DNA from: Antitrichia curtipendula
Taxonomy: Eukaryota > Streptophyta > Bryopsida > Hypnales > Leucodontaceae
Direction: 5' to 3'
Assembly (NCBI GenBank): GCA_951230915.1
Contig: OX579634.1
Location: 14,658,725 to 14,722,724, forward strand
Length of the DNA: 64,000 nucleotides
Every line of letters starts with the position of its first letter. The first letter of the stretch is position 1. The notes below the pieces were generated by a model, which ran no database searches, was not told the DNA's origin, and saw nothing but the letters and a program-made list of their open reading frames with translations. The position numbers and the translations under genes are program-made. Positions 11,817 through 24,120 of this stretch are shown here, piece by piece.

Positions 11817-14800
11817 ACCTCCTTCCCGAAATGATTGTCTACTTTGAATGTCATGTTGTTTAAGGTTGTTTTGAGTAGATCATATGGAGACTTCTTTGTG
11901 ATTAATTTAATTTAGGTTGCATTGAACGTATTGCAATGTTAACATATGTAATGTTCTTCATTGATATAAAATTTGGAACCTTTCTTAATTATGTTTTTCA
12001 CAATGTGATCAATGAAATTGACTCATGAAAATATCGTTGTGGACAATCATTTCGGGATGGAGGGAGTATTGCTTAACAGGCCTTTCTGTTGTCTTCCTGT
12101 ATACTTCTTTGCAATTACTCATCCAACTTATCCTTCCAACTTATCCTTGTTTGCAGTTCCTAGCTCACCAAGACGATTTTCCAACAAACCATTAGAAACA
12201 CGTGACTAATTGTTTCGTTTCAAAGAGAGGCAGTCAATAGAGAGACGAGCTTCACGATTGTGCAAAGAGTCATCAAATGAGCAGTTATGGAATCAACAAT
12301 ACTATCAACTTCTACCCAAACCAAGAATTTCAGGGGAAGCGTCCATTTGGTAAACTTAAGACATATTGGTGAAAGAGTCCTTTCAAAGAATTGCAGCATG
12401 TGGTCAATCTAATCAATGGGATGTCTCATTGCTGATGCTTCTAAATTTTGAGTCCAAGTGTTAGAAGCTGCTATTTCCAAGAAAGACAAGGGAGTTTAAG
12501 ATTCTAAATTGTGTCTGTACTGCGCAGTACATGATCATCCATTAGATGGGGTCTGGAGGGCCGTTTCAGGCTTGTTCCCTGCGCTATTCCACTAGCAGTT
12601 AAAGAACGTCCGCTGTCAGAATTTTGACAAAAAATTTTAAAAAATAAAACCATCTTTTTTAAAATTTGAAAATACAAAAAAGAATTGCAAAAAAAAATGA
12701 CGTGGCAATCTCTCTGTCACGTCAGATAGCTGCTTTGGCGCAATTTTCAAAGTCTGGGAACCCAGGGGAACTCGCAGCCCTTCACAAGGGCTGAAAAACA
12801 TCTAATTTTTTCATCTTTCTTGATGTGTCAAATGAAGTATTTTTGTACTACCTCTGTCCCAAAACGATCTTCTTCTTGGACAAAATGTTCCAAATTAAGG
12901 CTAAAAATAACATTTTAAGAACAAATTTTGCACTATATGTGGCCCTCTGCTTTGCTTCCAAGAGCTTCATCTCTTTCAATTGGGCAATATTCAAAGAGAA
13001 ACAAAAAATAAGGATGAATAGTATTGATTGACACCTTACCTTTAGTCATTTCAATTGTTTTTTGACTGATGATAGCATGGATGGATGGGGAACCACTACT
13101 TGGAGTTGTTTTATTGGTCCTAAATGATAGTTGAACGCCAAATTTGATTAATTTGCAACGTTACAAAGTACAACAAGAAGATCATTTTAGGACAAAAAAT
13201 TAAGGTCAATAGAAAGATTATTTTTAAACGAAGGGAGTATAAGATTGAGGTTGTATCAAATACAACATTGATAAATGCTCTCAATGGCTAGTTCTTTTGT
13301 TCAGTTTGAGGTTTGTTCTAGGGAGTGGATTAAAAATAGCCAATCTTTGTTTGGATGATCTAGGGGATGTACTTTAGGATTTGAAGTTTTTAAAGAGATT
13401 TCTTTGTCTTTAAGTGACAATAATTAACTACTCTTTTGATTGTAATATCCAATGCTTTAGAGATAGGTGGAACTAAATTTGACATCACATTCCAAAATTT
13501 GTTCTTTTATTATTGTCCCTCGCATTGAACATGATTACTATTGCTATATTGTAGCAATATTTTAGTTGATTTGTGAATGCACAAAACCACCACATGCATA
13601 CTAGTTTTATAGGAGTAAGTTGTTATTGCAAACTTCCTCTCAAAGCATCCCTACAAGAAGCTTTGTAATGGACAATACGTGGTTTTGAAATAGATACCTG
13701 ATGGCTATTGAATGGATTGTCGATAATGTGAAAGTGTAATAAGATTTATCAACTATTGATTCATACTTCGCCAATAGATGGAACAAGAGCCAAAGTGGAT
13801 TTAGTAATGATTGCATTTCTTGCATATTATTTTTTGTATGCCACAATGCTTGTTTTTGGTGAAGCCGTATTTTTTTCTAGACTATGTGTGTGGATTTTGC
13901 AAGGCCTATGATAAAAAAATAGGTGTCTACAGTAGAATTATTTGGTAATTTATAAGTAATTCATAAATGCTCCAAAATATATAAAACTACTTGTGTTAGA
14001 TTCCAAATCCATTTTTCTTCAAGTGAAAAATAAAATAAAACACTTTTGTGCATCGAAAAAGATGGCCAACCCTTAATCCTTGAAAACCCCTAGAATCCCT
14101 ATACGACCCATATTTAGCCTTATAATTCTTCAATTTTGGTTTACTATATGAATTGTGATACACTATTATTTACATACTACCATGACCATTAATTTACTCT
14201 GTACTAAACAATATTTGGTCAATGTTTTTTTGATCAAATACCACCATATTCAAAGTGTACTATACAACCGCAAAGGACTTTCAGGCCCTTCTAGGCAGTT
14301 AAAGGATCGCTTCATAAGCACACTACTGTATCTAGAAGGTAAGATCTCAAGACTTTCCAATAACAAAATGACCTTGTACCACTTGAGTTTGGAGCACATC
14401 TTCACAAATCTTACAAATTGGTTAATGTGATCCCAAAACAAGGATGACTCACCATAATGGATTGCGACATTAATGGAGTGAGCATTACCAACGACATACT
14501 CCCATTTTCAAACCTTGACCCTTAAAAGACAAAGGGATGACTTTGGAAACCATCCCTTTTCATTACCGTGTGAATCATCAGTTGAAGAAATAAGCAAAAG
14601 TACTCATTGGAAGTCAAAGAACTATAGAAGACCTCCCCTTTTCACAGCAAAATTTCGAGGATGAATAATTGTACTCCTGTCCTACTAGGTTGGTTCTTTG
14701 TCATCCATCAGATGCCAAACGTCTTTAAGGGTAAAGTTCTCAACTGAACTCATATTCTTAGACATGAAAAAAAACGCTGAAATTTGTGTCACTAAAGTCA

Positions 14801-14978
14801 ATTGGAACCTTTGAGGTGCCAAGTCGACTTGCATTGTTCCAACTTCCAAGGGCTTTTAATTTAAAGAGCCTACTTCAACGACAAAATCAGATGATCCATA
14901 TCCCAAGGACAATTCCACATCATGAATTCCGACATCGAGGTGGATGTGTTGTCAATGACGTACTCCATGACGGCATAA
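11817..14978. other. Intergenic region with a Stowaway-like MITE
   Basis: I see no gene here. The region is AT-rich with only short open frames. It contains the Stowaway-like element at 12848-13237, listed separately. Bases 12590-12790 and 13250-14970 show no bounded feature that I can support. Confidence 0.6.
12848..13237 (+). mobile_element. Stowaway-like (Tc1/mariner) MITE
   Basis: The left end reads CTACCTCTGTCCCAAAA and the reverse complement of the right end reads CTCCCTTCGTTTAAAAA. Both are close to the plant Stowaway terminus CTCCCTCCGTCCC. The element is flanked on both sides by TA (12846-12847 and 13238-13239), the usual target-site duplication of this group. The subterminal GATCTTCTT / AAGAAGATC blocks are also inverted. 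It is 390 bp long and has no coding capacity. Confidence 0.85.
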
Positions 14979-15562
14979 GAGCATGCCCACCCGTCTTGTA
15001 AAATGGATGACTTGTTGCCACCGGCTTGCAAAATTGCCCCACCGGTCTTGCATAATGGATGAACTTGTTAAGAGGCCAAGCCAAAAGTCACCGGTGGCTT
15101 GCAAAACCGGGCTCTTTTGCAAGCCAAGGGGCAGCTTGCAAACCAACTTGCAAACCACATGAGACAAGCACCTTTTGCACTTTTCTACCAAACAAGGACT
15201 TGATCCATGAATGTGGACATAGCCGATTGGGTGGCGATGGCCTCTTAGAGCTAGTCTCCATGGGGGGCCGGAGGGGTCCAGAACTGGACCTCCGGCCTCC
15301 AGTTCTGCAAAACCAGAATACATTCCTGGAGGGACTAGACCCTTTCCCAGAGCTTGCTCACTAAACTCTATGCTTGGTGAACATTTCAGGATTTTTTGCA
15401 TGCTCTGCCCGTGGTCAACCTGGAGGGGGGTCCAGTTCCGGCCTCCCATGGAGACTGGCTCTTAAGAGGCTATGGGTGGGGCGACCCATCATCTTGGGTT
15501 TGCAAATTGGATTGACTGGCTTGCAAATTGGCTTGCTTTTTACAAGACGCGTGGGGATGCTC
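14979..15562 (+). mobile_element. Tourist-like (PIF/Harbinger) MITE
   Basis: The left terminus is GAGCATGCCCACCCGTCTTG; the reverse complement of the right terminus is GAGCATCCCCACGCGTCTTG. The element is flanked by TAA on both sides (14976-14978 and 15563-15565), the 3-bp duplication typical of PIF/Harbinger. GAGCAT(C/G)-type ends are common in plant Tourist MITEs. It is 584 bp and GC-richer than its surroundings. An internal palindrome pairs ~15236-15285 with ~15425-15472. The open frames inside it are by-products of this symmetry. Confidence 0.88.
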
Positions 15563-16004
15563 TAAACATGAGAAAACAAACAGGAGCTTTGGGCATACTG
15601 TTCCGATTAGCAAGAGGTGGCTCAACATACGGAGGTCCACAGATGGCAAGGTGGCAGAGCTTGTCCACTACCTTGTCCACTTTTCTTCTCCAGCTCCTCA
15701 TTCTGCAGGGAACTTCCAGTGGACAACCTCGAGGTCGTCAACTCACTGCAATTCGTGAAATCTACGTCTCGCATTTGCAGCTCCCTGTCGCCCACGCACC
15801 TCGCAAGCCTGGCCCTGGTACAGTAGGTGTGATCAATCTCTCGCAAGGCCGAGTGGAGCCTGCGCTCCCCGTGGTGGTGGTGGTGGGTCGACCAAGCTCG
15901 CCTCCTTGAACCTCTCCCTCGCTCTAAGGACCTGAGAAGCTCGTGACTCATATGCTGCTAATCAGTTGTCGGTGTGAGGTAGAAACTCCCGGAGAGAAGC
16001 CAGC

Positions 16005-16360
16005 ATGTACGAGTCTCGCTTGGTCAGTACTGTGCCAAAGACTTCGCTTAGCACGCTGCTGCCGGATGTCAGAGATGTTCTCACTACTGGGCACCATGTG
16101 AAAGACGAATTGTTCAAGCTAGAGGAAGACGAGTTACCTCTTCCGTTCCGACACGAATGTCGAGGCTGTCAAGAATGCTCATGTTCTCAACCTTCAGCTT
16201 CTGCAGCAACACCAGGGATTTGAGAGCTGGGGAAGATCTCAAGGTTGTCATAAATGATGAACTTGTTGTCAGGCTTGACGGAACCATCTGCAGCGGAGCT
16301 CTTGGCCGTGTCATGGCCATCAATCAACGCACAGTGCGTCGCCATCATCATAGAAACTAA
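16005..16360 (-). pseudogene. DUF674 gene remnant, frameshifted, minus strand
   Basis: Read on the minus strand, the first piece encodes KPDNKFIIYDNLEIFPSS, then jumps frame at an A run near 16219 and continues LLQKLKVENMSILDSLDIRV. This matches the intact paralogue motif LLKKLKVENMSSLDSIELRV at ~39.9 kb. A GAGGAG|GTAACT donor and a short intron-like gap follow, then RTSLTSGSSVLSEVFGTVL, matching RASLTSGNVLSDVF of the paralogue. The join to the last piece is out of phase. The N-terminal half, with the FVD..GFLTL core, is absent. This is a truncated gene remnant, not a functional gene. Confidence 0.75.
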
Positions 16361-17750
16361 AATACACTCTAGAAAAATAACCCTATGATCAAGGGGCAAG
16401 AATTTCCACAATTTCTGCTCTCACGATGACTCCCCTGATTGTTTTCGTCATAATTCCAAACTGAGCGTGTTTGTATAGAAGTTAGTTTCTGCTTTCCTAT
16501 GAACAAACCTGGGTATAACTCAGAACCTGTACCTTGATTTTCATAACATGCGTCTTTCTCGCGAACTCGGTAATAGTTCGGATACGTAATAACACTCGGA
16601 TCAGACCGTGGCATGTCTTGAGCACACATGATGGTTCCACACTCAAACCCTAAGCCCTAAACAAGCTTCCCTTGATCACACAACAACTTGAGGACCAGAT
16701 TTTATTACAAAAGTAACAGCTCATGCCACAAGCTTTTCATTGCATAGTCGCTCTTATAATCAAGCAAGTTGGAAAGATGACTACACCCTTCTTTGCAACT
16801 TATGATCGTTCAATCTTGAACCCAGATACACATAAAAGGTTCAGAGATTGATTCGTGCAGAAGTTTTTAGAGGGAAAGGCTATAAAAGTGAGGTTAAATG
16901 TTAAAGGGCAAAGGGCACATCACATCCAAGGATGCCAGCAATCAAAGATCAATTAATGTATAACCCTTTCAGAATGCAACCAAATAGAGCCTCGTTAATA
17001 GAAATGACATACCAAGGCACACTAGTGCTATGTTATTTCCATAACCACAAGGTACAATCGACTAAGCTCAATGGGTGTCTGTCTCAAAAGGTCACCATAA
17101 CAATAAAGGACATGATACGACATATAACCAGGTGCAAACGTGCAAACCCCTCCTTCCCCGCAATCTGGGCATTCAACAGCAGGGCCAAATTCATAACCTC
17201 TCATTCAGTTACCACCTTAACACACTGCCTCTAATTTATTTGAGGTTGCTACTGTATAAAATATGTGGCCACTCCTGACCTGCCACCGACAATGCGACCG
17301 GCATGCGACATTTTCCAGCAACGAAAATTCATAACAAAAACCTCAACATGCACTGCTGTTTAAAAGTCACCAAAACTTACAGCTACTGTTGTCCCCATTC
17401 TGAATGCACACATGTGACAGCCAGCAAGGAGAGGATGCATCACCATGAACACAAAGTAGAAAGTTTGGTACGCCACTATAGTCCAAAAGATTACACTCAG
17501 ATGAGATCACCCACGCTCCATTTGTATCAACTGAAGGACAAAAAAAAGTGATATGTCAAGGTACGCAGCTTTGAAAAGCTGGCATGGGAAAAAAAAAAGC
17601 CCCGAAAGGTATTTAAACAAAAATAAAATAAAAATCATGACGCTATCAGCATCTACTCTCTTTGAGCTATCTGGGTTTCAAAAGAGTAGCCCATCTGTTC
17701 TGTGGAACACATCTCGTCTTCAAACAATTTATGGCACTAGCAGGAGTGGA
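16361..17750. other. Intergenic, no gene seen
   Basis: Between the DUF674 remnant and the 3' end of SmD2. Open frames on both strands are short and lack family motifs or splice-consistent partners. The last few hundred bases are the probable SmD2 3' UTR and downstream region. Confidence 0.5.
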
Positions 17751-18797
17751 TCATTTGGGATTTCTTAAGACAATGATAACCGAATCCCCTCGCAGAAACA
17801 TCTTGCTGATGAAGCGGTCCTTGTTCACAGGCTTTGCCTTCTTCTTGCCCTTACCAGTCTTCGGCACCTGATGACACATCGCCAGAAAACAATGTCAATA
17901 TGAGAATATTGGTTATTGCTGTTGCTATAAACTTGCATTTATATAGATTCATTTCACGATTCTTCTCTATAGCAGAAAGGCCTCTAAAAGAGCCCTTGGC
18001 AAGATGTCATCGAATACCTCTGTCCACATCTCCTTCACGTTTTCGAGGACCATATTACAGTGCCGATCAAACGCCTTCACTCGCCCTAGTAGCTTCTTGT
18101 TATTCCTGCAATTGATGAGTACCTGTTCCATACAAGCAGTCACAGTTATTGTAAGGCTTACGGAACCCCTAAACCACAACAGTAACTGATGATGTGAACA
18201 ATATCATTGATCTTTGGGTTTTATAAGTCCTATATGCTTCAGATTGGACTTCGTGGCCTTCAATATACTATTGAACGCCTGGTCTGCATGTTGGGTTCTT
18301 CTACAATACTGTTCTGAAAAGGTTACATTATAAGGTTTACGTTGGCAATCACATTTAATATTTGGATAGAAGCTTCCTGGGATATTCTCGTCTAAATTTC
18401 ATCATCTACAGTATGCTGGGTTTCTTCCTCCAGGTCCTCTATGATACAAACTAGCCAGCGTTCCCACTGCTGAAGCAATTGCGATAAACAGAAAAACAAA
18501 CGGAATTCGGAATCTTTTGAAAACCTTCATCAGGGTATAGACAAGACACGAACCTGAGTATTGTTCTTCACAGACATCGTAAGCACAGAGAGGGGACCAG
18601 TGGAAAATTCCTCCTCCTCCGTCTTCTCCTGTAAAACCAAATCAATATGACCAATTCACAACACATGAGAACAACGCAACAGTGATACAACGAAAGCATC
18701 CTGCGAGGCAAAGGCCCTCAAAGTCGTTCACAAGAAATTGATTTCTGAAAAGAAAAGAGAATACAGTGAGAAATTGACTTACAGTATCCTCCTCCAT
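17751..18797 (-). CDS. SmD2: Small nuclear ribonucleoprotein Sm D2
   Basis: SmD2 is a core subunit of the heptameric Sm ring on U1, U2, U4 and U5 snRNAs in the nuclear spliceosome. Four coding exons join in phase on the minus strand: 18783-18797 (five codons, MEEDT), 18554-18628, 18018-18122 and 17751-17867, giving 103 aa. Exon 2 ends [15 protein letters not shown]. Exon 3 holds the Sm1-motif core with [20 protein letters not shown] and the ENVKEMWTE segment. Exon 4 holds the [10 protein letters not shown] basic loop and the Sm2 part [20 protein letters not shown]. All donors and acceptors are GT..AG. The length is normal for plant SmD2. A telobox at 18905-18916 lies in its promoter or 5' leader. 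It is divergent from Lhca2, with about 930 bp between the start codons. Confidence 0.95.
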
Positions 18798-18904
18798 CGG
18801 TCTGGCGCTGCAATCAACAATCCCAGCACACCCCAAAACCAAACGTTAATTTACAACTATCGATCAGCTTCCCCACACCCTGCAGATTCAGAAACCTCAC
18901 TCAG

Positions 18905-18916
18905 AAACCCTAAACC
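18905..18916 (-). promoter_or_regulatory. Telobox upstream of SmD2
   Basis: A GGGGTTTAGGGTTT motif, read in the SmD2 direction, lies about 110 bp upstream of the SmD2 start codon. Teloboxes are common in promoters and leaders of plant housekeeping genes. Role inferred from position. Confidence 0.45.
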
Positions 18917-19730
18917 CCTGAGAACCCCCATTCCGGTCAGGATGAGCCATCACCTCCATCCCTCACAAACGATAAAAAAAACATTATCACGCAGAAATAG
19001 GTTTAGTCCGCGAGCACCACCCCCGCAAAGCCTCACTCAACCCACCACCAGAACCGCAATGCAAGGGAGAAAAAAACCTTTGCAAAACAATGGTGCAAGG
19101 GTGATGCAACGCACCTCATGACGACGAACTTGATCTACCGAAGTGCTTCAGAGGCTTGACTGCAACTGCAAAATGTAACCAAAAACGGCAGCAGGATTGG
19201 AGCGACAAAGCAAAACGCCGAAGACTACGAAGAAGTTAAAGAGACTGTCTTCAGCAGTGATACCAGCAAACACAGACATTACCCCCCGCCCTCATTGGGT
19301 AAGACCCTCTTCTGCCAAATAGATGTAGAGGCCTATCCAGCTCAGCAAATTTTGACGCCAGATCAGCACCAGATCAGTGTTCCCCCAGTCACTGGCCGAG
19401 CCCCCAATTGCAGTCCCCCCGCGATTTCGTGTTGGGTGAGGGGAATCTGGAAAGGGCCCCGGGTTGCGCGAGCAATTCCTGGCCTCCAATGAGATGGCGT
19501 CTCTCTAGATAGGAGAGGCTGGGGTCGGAGCCAATGCGCACAGCAGTCACTTCCGTCTGCTTATCTTCGTCTCTCCATCTCCTCAAAGGCGTCGGCCACA
19601 ACACTTCCACTGCACCCCTTCCTCTTCCTCCTTCACCCCAGACACCCATCCCAACCACCCCTCTCACATCTCGCATCAACCTAGATCGATCGGACCCCGG
19701 GGAGCTTCTGCTTGCTCCGTCGTTGCAGCT

Positions 19731-21278
19731 ATGGCGTCCGCTGTGTGCGCTTCCTCCAGCGTTGCCTCCATTGCTGCCCCCTCCACCAGGTACGCACTCT
19801 TGGATTGTCCGGGTTCGCGTGAAATTGGGTTTAAGTGCAGTGTCTCCGTTGATCGGACAATGAGAGGTTCTGGAGTATGTCTGTCTGTGAGGAGGAGTCT
19901 TGGTTGTTGGAGAGGATAACACTGGTGTTTGGGGCTTGGGGTTCGAGCGGAGGAACTGTTGAAAGGGGAATTGGAGGGAGGAAATGGCAGTTGGAATATG
20001 GTTCCCTGAAATTAGTGGTCGTTTTGGTGGTGAGCAGCAAGGTGGTGAGCAATGTGGGGTCTGTTAAGAATGCGTTCTTGTCTGGACGGGCACTGCGCGT
20101 GACCAAGATCGCGGCGTCGGTGAAGGGGGACACCACCATTTCCGCTGTGGCTGCTCCACCTGCTCCTCCGTCGAACGAGAGGCCACTGTGGTTTCCTGGG
20201 GGCACGGCCCCGGAGTGGCTCGATGGCAGGTATGAGTGTGCTGGAAAAATATGTTTAATTGCAGTTTTTGAGAGGACGAAACTCTTCCCGATGCTTCTTG
20301 ATCTTGAAGTCGAAGCTTGCTGACGAGTCTTGTTTTTTCTTGGAATGCAGTCTGCCGGGTGACTTCGGATTCGACCCCCTTGGCTTAAGTATGGACCTTT
20401 CTTACTTGGTTTTATTGCAATCCTGACCGATATGTTTTAGGTCTATGATATTATAGTTTTTATGTTTCTTTTCATTTCGGCAGAGAGGAACCTTGTTAAA
20501 CTGTGACTCTACATTTGCAGGCTCCGATCCCGACCTACTGAAGTGGTTCGTTCAAGCTGAGCTTCAGAACGGCCGATGGGCCATGCTTGGCGCTGCTGGC
20601 ATCTTCATTCCCGAGTTTCTCACCAAGCAGGGCATCCTCAACACCCCGTCGTGGACCGTTGCTGGTGAAAAGGAGTACTTCGCCGACGGTCCGACCCTGT
20701 TTGTGATTGAGTTGATCCTCTTCGCGTGGGTTGAGGGCAGGAGATGGGCTGACATCCTCAACCCCGGCTCTGTGAACGTTGATCCCGTCTTCCCCAACAA
20801 CAAGCTCACGGGAACCGATGTTGGTTACCCCGGTGGTCTGTGGTTTGACCCCTTGGGCTGGGGCAAGAGCGACAACCCTGGAAAGATCAAGGAATTGAGG
20901 ACCAAGGAAATCAAGAACGGGAGACTCGCCATGCTCGCCTTCCTGGGCGCTGTCGTCCAGGCCAACTACACTCACACCGGTCCCATCGACAATTTGTATG
21001 CGCATCTTGCTGATCCCGGCCACAACAACATTTTTGCTCTCACCAACGTAAGTGATGCCTCTCCATGTCTTCTTAATTTCTCTCCTTTTGGTCTGTCTGC
21101 GTATCGGATTCCTGAAACTCTCCCCGTCTGAGACAGGATGTCATGATACTGGATGGACGAAGTTTAATGTAATGTTGTGCATACGACTAAATTTTTATGT
21201 CACTGTGCATTCTGCATTTGTTCATGTTTGCTGAATCTCTACTCCTGTTGTGTTGTAATGCAGTTCATCGGAAAGTAG
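19731..21278 (+). CDS. LHCA2: Photosystem I chlorophyll a/b-binding protein Lhca2
   Basis: This is an antenna protein of the LHCI belt of photosystem I in the thylakoid membrane. Five exons join in phase: 19731-19789, 20038-20229, 20351-20388, 20521-21047 and 21264-21278, giving 276 aa. The first ~44 residues are a Ser/Ala-rich chloroplast transit peptide ending near VTKIAAS. The mature part shows the Lhca2 signatures [53 protein letters not shown] and [20 protein letters not shown]. Helix B carries E110-x-x-N113-x-R115 and helix A carries [10 protein letters not shown], the chlorophyll-ligand helices. N113 replaces the His I recall at this site in angiosperm Lhca2. The final exon codes only FIGK. 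The exon 2 acceptor could be 3 bases upstream or 9 downstream without changing phase. Confidence 0.95.
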
Positions 21279-24120
21279 AGCTGGATTGGAGGAAGGCGGT
21301 GCTTGTAGGACTGGGTTTTGGATTGCTGGTAGTTGTGTATTGTTCAATTTGATCATTAGTAAAAATGTGCGTGCTATTTCAATGACTCTCTATGCGCACT
21401 GTTCATGATTTGAGGTTGTTTTCAACACTTTCTAAGCATGAACCCCATATTTATTTTTTTAACGATTATCAACATCCGGTGGAGCTCGACAGGAGAATCC
21501 GCAATATAATTTATTCGGCTTGCATCGCAGGTCTTGAAGAGAGTGGATAAACTCCAAGCATGTTTTGTTTTTTATGGTTGGCGTACATAAAAAAATCTGC
21601 TCATCTCCGAAGAGTTCGAAGGCAGGCTTATTAACTGAATCAATTGTCAAAATACCAATAAGTTTCTTGTTGCCTAACATCTCTAGAACAGGTACTTGCC
21701 TCCCATTCTGCGCTTGTGCTCGACTGCCAATGCTCTTGCTTTTTTTCTGAAAAGTTGAGCTGAGCTAATAAGGTTCTATGTAGACACAGGTCTTTGAAGA
21801 GAATCATTTAAAATTCCAAGGCACAATGTTATTACGTGATGTAACGCAATTATTGTTGTTACGGATGACAGAATCTTCGGTAGAAATACAGTCATGCAAT
21901 CAGGCGCAAGCAATCCTGCAGACAATTTTGTGCTCAGTCCTCAGTTCCTCACATTTTTTGAACTGAGATATCTGTCCCAACTCCAGTTATCATGTTTGTT
22001 TAACCTTTCTTTTTTTCCTTTCTAACAAATGGAAAACCCCACTGCATTAAAAAAAGAAACACATACAAGACAGTCAAGCCAGAAGGCTGGACTTTGTTTT
22101 ACCTTTAGACTTGCTGCAAGTCCTAAATGCCCTGAGGCACCAAACTTTGGGGTCCAGCAGTACTTTGAAGTTAAACTAAACCTTATCAAGTTGTTATTTT
22201 CAGTCGTTTATATTTTTTGAAAAATTCTTTTTGAAATCTAGTTTCAGCATTGAAAATCCGATTTTTGAAAATGAATGATTATGATTTTTCTTTTCAAGAT
22301 TGTGTGCAAGGGTGTTCATTGCAAATCTTGATTTTCTAGTGTTAAAAGGGCTCTTAGAAATTAGCCTCAAATACACTAGATCTTGGAGAAAAAATCACAT
22401 TAGAAATTCATTAAAAAAAATTGTAGAGTAAATTTCAGTGAGAAAGTATAAATTGATTGGGATTATACATGATATTCCCTTCAACCTCATTTTTGTGGTT
22501 GACGAATTTTTTAGGATTGACATGTGAAAAGACGATTGAAAGACTTCAAATCACTTTCACTATTTTAACACCCTCATGATCAATTGTTATAATCTTTCAA
22601 TTTATAAGTGATATTGTTGTGTTCACTTTTCCCATCTGATGTCTAGCGTGTCTAGAGTCTCGTCTAGAATTTGAATTTGTACAGTTACAATTCAGAAAAA
22701 AGTGATAAAACTTATCAAAATGTTGGCTTTTGTTCCAAGACGCTCAAAAAAAGCCTTAGGCAAATAGGGGTTAAAAACCAAACAAGCAAATTTCAAACAA
22801 TGGATGGACATAAACATGTTCCGAGCATACAAAAATGTATTTTTTCATCCATCAATGCTTGGGAAGATTTTTGTGTTATTTATTTAACATTTGTACATGA
22901 TAGATTCTAAAGACTTTGCTTTCCAAATATTATATAACTAAAAAGGTACTAGTAGGTTTGACTTTGAATATTAACCTTTTTAGTTCAAAAAATTATCCTT
23001 CAAAAATTATTTGAATGAAAATAAAATAAAAATCTTCAAAAATCACTATATTTGAAACTTAAAAGTTTGAACTTAGAGAAAAAATATTCTCATGCGAATC
23101 ACAAATATTCATTTTACAATTGATTTTTGAAGGGATTTTGTATTTTTGGCTCTAAATTGTATTGAAAAATATTAGCTTTTGTGCTAGTTGATCCTATGAT
23201 GCATATACAATCTATGGATCATGTTTTATAACTTACTATTGTTTGAAAGTCATCATTAAATTAATACTCTTAGTTGTATTTCATCATATATCTTCACAAT
23301 CTTGGAAATTTGGACTACTTCTTGGTCCTTACAAAGTTAACTTGTTCAAGTATATCTTCCTAAAATTTCAAAGTGCAAACCCTTACTAATTGCAAGATTA
23401 TACTTCAAAAACTAGTTTTTTCTACCCCCTTCTAAAGGTGAAGTTTTGTCTTTTGATTTTTAGAAAAAAAAACATGTGTGCCCCATTACTTGTGCATTTT
23501 TTTCTTAATATTGCAAATTGAGTTGAAAACATATTTTATCAGATTGAAACTAATCTTGTAAAATAAATTACTAAGGTGATACATGTTGAAAGAAAGAAAG
23601 AAATTAAAATTTGTCAATCCTACTAATAGAGAAAATGTTCTAGCAAACAACACATGTCTAATGTTTTATTTATTTGAAAACTCTTCTAATTGAATTCAAA
23701 AAATGGGTAATAAAATAATTTTTGTTTTTGTTTTCATTGCTTGCAAAACAAAATTCTTTAATAACTTTCATTTGACTAGTCGGAATCAGCCCTTTTTTTA
23801 AGCTTTTTGAGAAAGTGCCAGGATGGCGACCACTTTAAATTTGGTGAAGCATTGTATTTCTACATTCATCCATCTTTGGGACCAAAAAATACTTTTCAAT
23901 CATATGTATGCACTTTTTCATCCAAATTTGATGACTTCATCCACATTTTAAATAAAAATGGAAAATTCTAGGCGAAAAAAGATTACTTTTATTTGGCAAA
24001 AAGTAGAATTTTATTTTGAAATGGTGCTATCTGGCCCCATGGTGCCAAAAAAAAAGAATTGGTTGGAATAGAATGGTATAATATTTTGGGTACAAAAATG
24101 TATATTTGTAGCTACTCATT

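Noticed and set aside
14952..15449. 165-aa minus-strand and overlapping plus-strand frames
   Set aside because: They lie inside the palindromic, GC-richer Tourist-like MITE and mirror each other across its inverted arms; no protein motifs.
15472..15951. Overlapping frames up to 145 aa on both strands
   Set aside because: GC-richer sequence bordering the MITE, with no conserved motif and no splice-consistent neighbour.
18185..18270. Possible C/D snoRNA (TGATGAT..CAGA) in SmD2 intron
   Set aside because: No terminal stem, weak D box, and no complementarity to rRNA that I could recognise.
19389..20205. Minus-strand frames of 177 and 124 aa across the Lhca2 5' region
   Set aside because: They are antisense to Lhca2 exons 1-2 and its leader, with low-complexity Ser/Thr/Gly composition caused by the GC-rich transit-peptide coding DNA.
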